Shown here: positions 58,727 to 64,000 of the stretch, piece by piece | Numbering within the stretch: position 1 is the first letter of the stretch | Layout: each line of letters starts with the position of its first letter | Assembly: GCA_965656785.1 (NCBI GenBank) | Contig: CBFHLY010000010.1 | Coordinates: 19,870-83,869 of the forward strand | DNA from: JALQTD01 sp965656785 | GTDB lineage: Bacteria; Bacteroidota; Bacteroidia; Flavobacteriales_D; Sanyastnellaceae | Reading direction: 5' to 3' | Length of the DNA stretch: 64,000 nt | Position numbers and translations under genes: made by a program | The notes under the pieces: generated by a model | What the model was told of the DNA's origin: nothing | Database searches by the model: none | What the model saw: the letters and a program-made list of their open reading frames with translations, nothing else

Positions 58727-60109
58727 ATGAAACTCCTCATCTTACTTGTCGTTGTCATCGGGTTGGTTGCCATTGTTCAGCTTGCCAAGGTGTACCAATT
58801 GACGTCTTCGTTGCGCGCTCGGCGTGAGGAAGACATTTCGGAGGCGGACAACCGGTTGAACGGCGGGTTGTTCTTAGCCTTTATGGTGTTGTTCTACGCA
58901 TCAGTGATTTGGCTGGTCGTGCGTTATGGCGATTATGCGTTGCCTTCTGCGTCGTTGCATGGAGAAGCTGTGGACACCTTGATGGGCTTCAACTTGGCCA
59001 TCATCTTCGCGGTGTTCTTCTTGGTCAACACGCTGCTGTTTTGGTTCTCGGCCAAATACTACTACCGACCTGAGCGCAAGGCCCGCTTCTTTGCGCATGA
59101 CAACCGGTTGGAGTTGGTCTGGACAGTGATTCCGTCCATTGTTTTGGCGGTCATCATCGCTTATGGCTTGGCGACGTGGAACCAAATGACCGGCGCTCCC
59201 GCTGAAGACGCGTTGCGCGTGGAGATCTATTCGAAGCAATTCGACTGGACGGCGCGTTATCCGGGCAACGATGGTGAATTTGGCTTGTCGAATTACAACC
59301 TGATTACCCCGACGAATCCGTTGGGCATTGTAACGGCTGAGGGATTGGAAGTTTCGATGTCCGAGGTTGAAAAGTCGATTGCGAAGCTCGAAAAGGAGTT
59401 GATGCACGAGCGCGGCCACCTGTTGAAGGAGCAGCTGGAGTTGGAGGCGAAGTTGCACGGTGGCGATCACCATGGTGACCACGCGGACCACGGTCACGGG
59501 GTGGACCATGCGGCCGTTGAAGCGCGCTTGCATGAAATCGAGCTGCTGCTGGAAGATGAGTCGTCCTTGACCATCCTTACTGAAGCTGCGTACGAGGCCA
59601 AGGAGGACAAGTTGAATCGCCTCAAGCGCCACCGCCAGCGCCTCTCGGAAATCTCCGAGTTCAACTACGACGGAGGACTGAGTGCTTGGGCTGCGGGCAA
59701 CGACGACCAAATCGTCAAAGGCGAATTCCACTTGCCTGTCGGGCGAGAAGTTGAAATGGTCTTCCGTTCGCGTGACGTCATTCACTCGGCTTACATGCCG
59801 CAGTTCCGTGCCCAAATGAACACGGTGCCCGGCGTTCCGACCCGGTTCAAAATGACGCCCACCATCACAACGGACAGCATGCGTTACATCACGGGTGATG
59901 AGAATTTCGACTACGTGCTGTTGTGCAACAAGGTTTGTGGTGCTGCGCACTTCAACATGGAAATGAAAATCGTCGTGGAGACTCAAGAGGAGTACGACGC
60001 TTGGATCAAGGAGCAAAAAGAATACCTCGTGAAAGAGGAATCGGAGGAGGCCCCTGCTGAAACGGCGGACCTCGAGGGAACTACTGAAAAAACCACTGCA
60101 TCGTTGTAA
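58727..60109 (+). CDS. coxB: Cytochrome c oxidase subunit II with coiled-coil/His-rich insertion
   Basis: A 460-residue CuA subunit. An extra N-terminal helix (residues 1-20) and three further hydrophobic segments (~47-66, 86-108, 132-150) precede the cupredoxin domain (FDWTARYPG near 172). CuA ligands: His in RDVIHSAYMP (353), then C400, C404, H408 and M411 in CNKVCGAAHFNM. Between the two halves of the cupredoxin (~205-325) lies an insertion of about 120 residues: a coiled coil (VEKSIAKLEKELMHERG), a His/Asp-rich stretch (GGDHHGDHADHGHGVDH, ~245-261) and a second coiled coil. Flavobacterial CoxB normally has only a short loop here, though related lineages may have longer ones. Cotranscribed with actABCDEF and coxA. 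Confidence 0.95.
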   Translation: MKLLILLVVVIGLVAIVQLAKVYQLTSSLRARREEDISEADNRLNGGLFLAFMVLFYASVIWLVVRYGDYALPSASLHGEAVDTLMGFNLAIIFAVFFLVNTLLFWFSAKYYYRPERKARFFAHDNRLELVWTVIPSIVLAVIIAYGLATWNQMTGAPAEDALRVEIYSKQFDWTARYPGNDGEFGLSNYNLITPTNPLGIVTAEGLEVSMSEVEKSIAKLEKELMHERGHLLKEQLELEAKLHGGDHHGDHADHGHGVDHAAVEARLHEIELLLEDESSLTILTEAAYEAKEDKLNRLKRHRQRLSEISEFNYDGGLSAWAAGNDDQIVKGEFHLPVGREVEMVFRSRDVIHSAYMPQFRAQMNTVPGVPTRFKMTPTITTDSMRYITGDENFDYVLLCNKVCGAAHFNMEMKIVVETQEEYDAWIKEQKEYLVKEESEEAPAETADLEGTTEKTTASL

Positions 60110-60111
60110 TC

Positions 60112-61869
60112 ATGGCTGATCACGCACATCACCACGAAGAATCCTTCGTTTCGAAGTTCATCTTCTCGCAGGACCACAAAATGATTTCGAAGCAATTCCT
60201 GATCACTGCGGTGTTCATGGGAATTCTGGCGGTCATGCTGTCCATTTTCTTCCGCTTGCAATTGGGTTGGCCGGGTGAGAGCTTTGCCATCTTGGAAACG
60301 TTCTTGGGCAAGTGGGCTCCTGGCGGGGTCCTGGACCGGAACGCTTATTTGGCCTTGGTGACCATCCACGGTACCATCATGGTCTTCTTCGTTCTAACGG
60401 GCGGTTTGTCGGGCACGTTCTCCAACTTGTTGATTCCGCTTCAGATTGGAGCGCGCGACATGGCGAGCGGCTTCCTCAACATGCTGAGCTATTGGTTCTT
60501 CTTCGTATCGAGCGTCATCATGATCTTCTCGCTGTTCGTGGAAGGTGGTGCTGCATCGGGCGGATGGACGGTTTACCCACCGCTGAGCGCGTTGCCGCAG
60601 GCGATGCCGGGTTCTGGCATGGGGATGACGTTGTGGTTGATTTCCATGGTCTTGTTCGTGGTCTCCTCGCTTTTGGGCGGTCTGAACTACATCGTGACCA
60701 TCATCAACTTGCGGACGAAGGGCATGAAAATGACCCGGTTGCCCTTGACCATTTGGGCCTTCCTTGTCACCGCGGTGCTTGGGGTGCTTAGCTTCCCGGT
60801 TTTGGTTTCGGCCGTGGTGTTGTTGTTGATGGACCGGACGATGGGAACGGCCTTCTACTTGAGCGACATCTTCATCGGCGGGGAGGCGTTGGATGTGACC
60901 GGCGGGAGCCCGATTTTGTACCAACACTTGTTCTGGGTCCTCGGCCACCCGGAGGTGTACATCGTGTTGCTTCCTGCGTTGGGAATCAGCTCGGAGGTCA
61001 TCGCGACGAACGCACGGAAGCCCATTTTCGGATACAAGGCGATGGTCGGTTCCATCTTGGGCATTGGTTTCTTGAGCTTCATCGTTTGGGGTCACCACAT
61101 GTTCGTCACGGGAATGAACCCGTTCCTCGGAAGCGTATTCGTCTTCACGACCTTGCTGATTGCCATTCCATCTGCGGTTAAGGCTTTCAACTACATCACG
61201 ACGTTGTGGCAAGGTAACCTCCGCTTCACTCCGGCGATGTTGTTCAGTGTTGGCCTGGTCAGCACGTTCGTTACGGGCGGTTTGACGGGCATCATCCTTG
61301 CAGACTCCGCTTTGGACGTGAGCGTGCACGACACCTATTTCGTGGTGGCACACTTCCACATCGTGATGGGCATGTCCGCCATCTTCGGGTTGTTGGCTGG
61401 GGTGTACCACTGGTTCCCGAAGATGTTCGGGCGCATGATGAACACGAAGTTGGGCTTTGTGCACTTCTGGATTACGATCATTTCGGGCTACGGCGTTTTC
61501 TTCCCGATGCACTTCGTGGGCATCGCAGGTGCACCGCGTCGTTACTACGATTACTCGGCGTTTGAGTTCCTTGATTTCGTGATGGACTTGCAGCCGGTTA
61601 TTTCGGTCTTCGCCATCGTGGGTGCTTTGGGGCAGTTGTTCTTCCTGTTCAACTTCTTCTACAGCATGTTCCGAGGCCAAGTCGCGGTCCAAAACCCATG
61701 GCGCTCCAACACATTGGAGTGGACGACGCCCGTCGAGCACGTTCACGGCAACTGGCCGGGTGCCTTGCCCGAAGTGCACCGTTGGGCTTACGATTACTCG
61801 AACCCTGCACACGAGGAGGACTTCGTTTCTCAGATCACTCCGGCGATTCCGGGTGAGGAGATCCACTGA
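60112..61869 (+). CDS. coxA: Cytochrome c oxidase subunit I
   Basis: A 585-residue haem-copper oxidase core with about twelve helices plus a Bacteroidota C-terminal extension. Low-spin haem and CuB ligands are visible: TIHGTIMVFFVLTGG (haem His), WVLGHPEVYIVLLP (CuB His, crosslinked Tyr and the D-channel Glu), VWGHHMFVTG (CuB His pair) and VHDTYFVVAHFHIVMG (haem ligands). The Glu in GHPEVY marks an A1-type enzyme. It starts 2 bp after coxB and is followed by a strong terminator. Subunit III and assembly genes are not in this window. Confidence 0.97.
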   Translation: MADHAHHHEESFVSKFIFSQDHKMISKQFLITAVFMGILAVMLSIFFRLQLGWPGESFAILETFLGKWAPGGVLDRNAYLALVTIHGTIMVFFVLTGGLSGTFSNLLIPLQIGARDMASGFLNMLSYWFFFVSSVIMIFSLFVEGGAASGGWTVYPPLSALPQAMPGSGMGMTLWLISMVLFVVSSLLGGLNYIVTIINLRTKGMKMTRLPLTIWAFLVTAVLGVLSFPVLVSAVVLLLMDRTMGTAFYLSDIFIGGEALDVTGGSPILYQHLFWVLGHPEVYIVLLPALGISSEVIATNARKPIFGYKAMVGSILGIGFLSFIVWGHHMFVTGMNPFLGSVFVFTTLLIAIPSAVKAFNYITTLWQGNLRFTPAMLFSVGLVSTFVTGGLTGIILADSALDVSVHDTYFVVAHFHIVMGMSAIFGLLAGVYHWFPKMFGRMMNTKLGFVHFWITIISGYGVFFPMHFVGIAGAPRRYYDYSAFEFLDFVMDLQPVISVFAIVGALGQLFFLFNFFYSMFRGQVAVQNPWRSNTLEWTTPVEHVHGNWPGALPEVHRWAYDYSNPAHEEDFVSQITPAIPGEEIH

Positions 61870-61890
61870 GTTCGGTCGACAACACATTGT

Positions 61891-61926
61891 GCAAGACCTG
61901 GGCCTCGTGTCCGGGTCTTGCTTTTT
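61891..61926 (+). terminator. Terminator of the act-cox operon
   Basis: An 11-bp stem (GCAAGACCTGG, 61891-61901, with CCGGGTCTTGC, 61911-61921, one T-G wobble), a 9-nt loop and a T tract to 61926. It starts 22 bp after the coxA stop. Confidence 0.92.
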
Positions 61927-61962
61927 CATTCAAGACTGGTTTGCACGGCGTATCTTGGTGCC

Positions 61963-62994
61963 ATGAGCCACGAGGATTTTGATTTGAGGGGCGAGGCGGA
62001 GCGGGCCTCGGATGGGGAGCTGGAGCGCGTGCTGCGACCGGCGCGTTTCGGAGACTTTACGGGACAGCCTGCTGCGATGGACAACCTTGAAGTGTTCGTA
62101 CGGGCAGCAAGGAATCGCGGCGAGGCGTTGGATCACGTGTTATTCCACGGCCCGCCGGGTTTGGGGAAAACGACGTTGGCCAACATCGTCGCGAATGAGA
62201 TGGCGGTCAACATCCGAACGACTTCTGGGCCGGTGTTGGATAAGCCGGGCGATTTGGCGGGGCTGCTCACGAATTTGGAGGCGCATGACGTGCTGTTCAT
62301 TGATGAAATTCACCGCTTGAGCCCTGTGGTGGAAGAATACCTGTACAGCGCAATGGAGGATTTTCGAATCGATTTGGTCATCGACTCGGGCCCCAATGCC
62401 CGTACAGTGCAAATTGATTTGGAGCCGTTCACCTTGGTCGGCGCGACCACGCGGTCGGGTTTGCTGACGGCTCCGTTGCGGGCGCGTTTTGGCATCAACT
62501 TGCGGTTGCAGTATTACGATGTCCAGACGTTACAGGCCATCATCGAGCGAAGCGCTCGCTTGTTGGGCATTCCGTGCCAGGCGTCTGCCGCTCGGGAGAT
62601 TGCGTCGCGCAGTCGGGGAACCCCTCGGATTGCCAATGCGCTACTGCGTCGGGTGCGGGACTTCGCCGAGGTCAAAGGCGACGGCACCATCACGCCGGAC
62701 ATTACGGCTTTGGCCTTGGATGCCTTGAATGTGGACAAGCGCGGATTGGATGAAATGGACAACCGGATCCTGAGCGCGCTCATCGACAAGTTCAAAGGAG
62801 GTCCCGTGGGCATCAGCACCATCGCGACGGCCATTGGCGAGAACGCAGGTACGGTGGAGGAGGTGTACGAGCCCTACCTCATTCAGGAGGGCCTCATCAT
62901 GCGCACCGCACGGGGACGGCAGGCGACGGAGGAGGCGTGGCGCCATTTGGGACGCACGCCTCAGGCTTCAACGGGTACGCTCTTCGATTCCTGA
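61963..62994 (+). CDS. ruvB: Holliday junction branch migration helicase RuvB
   Basis: A 343-residue AAA+ motor that drives branch migration with RuvA and RuvC during recombination repair. Walker A is FHGPPGLGKTTLA (~58-70), Walker B FIDEIHRLSP, sensor 1 VGATTRSGLL, and the arginine finger region is APLRARFGI. The C-terminal winged helix ends with LGRTPQ. ATG 61963 (MSHEDFDLRG) is the family start. TATCTTGG at 61951-61958 (7 of 8 to TAnnTTTG), only 4 bp before the ATG, may be its promoter. It is 1 bp before queG. Confidence 0.97.
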   Translation: MSHEDFDLRGEAERASDGELERVLRPARFGDFTGQPAAMDNLEVFVRAARNRGEALDHVLFHGPPGLGKTTLANIVANEMAVNIRTTSGPVLDKPGDLAGLLTNLEAHDVLFIDEIHRLSPVVEEYLYSAMEDFRIDLVIDSGPNARTVQIDLEPFTLVGATTRSGLLTAPLRARFGINLRLQYYDVQTLQAIIERSARLLGIPCQASAAREIASRSRGTPRIANALLRRVRDFAEVKGDGTITPDITALALDALNVDKRGLDEMDNRILSALIDKFKGGPVGISTIATAIGENAGTVEEVYEPYLIQEGLIMRTARGRQATEEAWRHLGRTPQASTGTLFDS

Positions 62995-62995
62995 A

Positions 62996-63946
62996 ATGGG
63001 CCGAACTGCTTGGCAACAGGCGGAGCAACGCAGGTGGTTGCGCGACGAGGCCAAAACGCTCGGATTTGCAGCCATCGGCTTCGCCAAGGCCCAACGACTC
63101 GATGAGGAGGCCGATCGCCTCGAGGCCTGGCTCAAAGCGGGCCATGCGGGCGAGATGGGCTACCTCGAGCGTAACTTCGACAAGCGGGTCGACCCCACGC
63201 TGCTGCTTCCCGGGACGCGCACCGTAGTGAGCCTGCTCTTCAACTACCACAACCCCGCCACTCCGACGGATCCGGATGCTCCCCGCGTGGCTTCCTATGC
63301 GCTCGGGGAGGACTACCATTACGGCGTCAAATGGAAGCTGAAGGAATTGCTCAAGCGGTTCCAAGCCCAATGGGGCGAGGTCCAAGGTCGCGTTTACCTC
63401 GATTCCGCACCAGTCATGGAGCGCCAATGGGCTGAGCGAGCGGGACTGGGATGGACGGGTAAGAACAGCCTGCTCTTGAACAAGCGGATGGGGAGTTACT
63501 TTTTCATCGGCGAGCTGATGCTCGACATCGAGCTCGAACCCGACGCCCCTGCGCTGGACCATTGCGGCACATGCCGCAGGTGCATCGATGCGTGCCCGAC
63601 CGGCGCCATCATCCAGCCCCAGGTCGTAGATGGTTCGCGGTGCATCAGCTACTTCACCATCGAGCTGAAGGGCGAAATCCCCGAGCCGGCACCTGCCGAA
63701 CATGGGAACTGGGTGTTTGGATGCGACATCTGCCAGGAAGTTTGTCCTTGGAACCGACACGCCAAGCCACACAACGAGCCCCGATTCGAACCCTCCCCCG
63801 ACTTGCTCACATGGGGGAGGAAGGACTGGGAAGCATTGACGCGGGAATCGTTTCGGGAGCACTTCCGCGACAGTCCGCTTTGGCGGACGGGATTTGAAGG
63901 AATGATGCGCAACCTCAAGTGGATTGCGACCGAACCGAAAGGATAA
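62996..63946 (+). CDS. queG: Epoxyqueuosine reductase
   Basis: A 316-residue cobalamin-dependent iron-sulfur enzyme that makes queuosine in tRNA from epoxyqueuosine. It starts with the typical AKTLGFAAIGFAKA. RVYLDSAPVMERQWAERAGLG near 135 contains the catalytic Asp. Two ferredoxin-type clusters are formed by CGTCRRCIDACPTGAI and CDICQEVCPWN. The start at 62996 lies 1 bp after the ruvB stop, so they are co-transcribed. No HEAT-repeat extension is present, so it is the short form of the enzyme. Confidence 0.96.
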   Translation: MGRTAWQQAEQRRWLRDEAKTLGFAAIGFAKAQRLDEEADRLEAWLKAGHAGEMGYLERNFDKRVDPTLLLPGTRTVVSLLFNYHNPATPTDPDAPRVASYALGEDYHYGVKWKLKELLKRFQAQWGEVQGRVYLDSAPVMERQWAERAGLGWTGKNSLLLNKRMGSYFFIGELMLDIELEPDAPALDHCGTCRRCIDACPTGAIIQPQVVDGSRCISYFTIELKGEIPEPAPAEHGNWVFGCDICQEVCPWNRHAKPHNEPRFEPSPDLLTWGRKDWEALTRESFREHFRDSPLWRTGFEGMMRNLKWIATEPKG

Positions 63947-63971
63947 AAAAAAAGGCCCTCAAACGAGGGCC
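63945..63971 (-). terminator. Terminator acting on the minus strand at the window end
   Basis: GGCCCTC (63954-63960) and GAGGGCC (63965-63971) form a stem with an AAAC loop. The A tract at 63945-63953 reads as a T tract on the minus strand, after the stem. It therefore serves a minus-strand gene lying beyond the right edge, convergent with queG. Confidence 0.75.
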
Positions 63972-64000
63972 AAAGGTTGAAACGTTTCGTGAATGAGGTC

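Noticed and set aside
1..64000. CRISPR arrays, tRNA or rRNA genes, insertion sequences, prophage
   Set aside because: No regularly spaced repeats, no cloverleaf with CCA-type end, no rRNA core sequence, no transposase or integrase motifs were seen on either strand.

Overview
The window is a GC-rich chromosomal segment from a member of the Bacteroidota, most likely a marine Flavobacteriales lineage near Schleiferiaceae/Cryomorphaceae. Several signs point there. Recognisable promoters carry the Bacteroidota -7 element TAnnTTTG, and Shine-Dalgarno sequences are almost absent. Secreted proteins end in type IX secretion system (T9SS) sorting domains, and a PorZ-like T9SS component is present. There are typical families of the phylum (DUF2723, DUF6089, FISUMP domain, SbsA-type Ig protein). 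Respiration uses an alternative complex III (Act) operon fused to a cytochrome oxidase operon.

Layout. 1-12.4 kb: the end of an Ig-like protein, a T9SS type-B protein, a KtrA-like potassium regulator with kynureninase, a UbiA-like membrane protein, glycine dehydrogenase gcvP, and two tandem paralogous T9SS type-A secreted proteins, each with its own terminator. 12.4-16.5 kb (minus strand): a tightly coupled four-gene electron-transfer locus. It contains an NAD(P)H-flavin/ferredoxin/membrane/pentaheme fusion protein, an outer-membrane barrel, a Tll0287-like haem protein and a small His-containing membrane protein. 16.5-19.9 kb: a GH3-family ligase, uridine kinase-like protein, ArsC/Spx-like protein and EamA transporter operon.

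19.9-28.0 kb is a visibly less GC-rich, accessory-looking stretch. It holds a frameshifted remnant of a secreted protein, an overlapping pair of membrane-anchored LuxR-type regulators, a divergent FISUMP-domain secreted protein, a small-alarmone-hydrolase-like HD protein overlapping an unknown gene, and a coupled HNH nuclease/HIT protein pair. 28.0-39.3 kb: 3-hydroxyanthranilate dioxygenase, a large T9SS protein with duplicated PKD-like modules, a giant DUF2723 membrane glycosyltransferase-like protein, purN, marC, rnhA, glutaryl-CoA dehydrogenase and a DUF6089 barrel.

39.3-50 kb: a transaminase/omega-amidase/PorZ operon and an AlbA_2-domain protein on the minus strand. The rimP-nusA-infB operon follows on the plus strand, with a terminator-like hairpin in its leader, and then a SPOR-domain protein. 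50-62 kb: the respiratory superoperon actABCDEF-coxBA, which passes electrons from quinol through the alternative complex III to cytochrome oxidase. 62-64 kb: ruvB and queG.

The most unusual items are the FNR-ferredoxin-pentaheme fusion and its porin/haem partners, the overlapping pair of transmembrane LuxR-type regulators, the HNH-HIT/HD accessory module, the leader hairpin before rimP-nusA-infB, and a coiled-coil/His-rich insertion in CoxB. No rRNA, tRNA, CRISPR array, insertion sequence or prophage was recognised.
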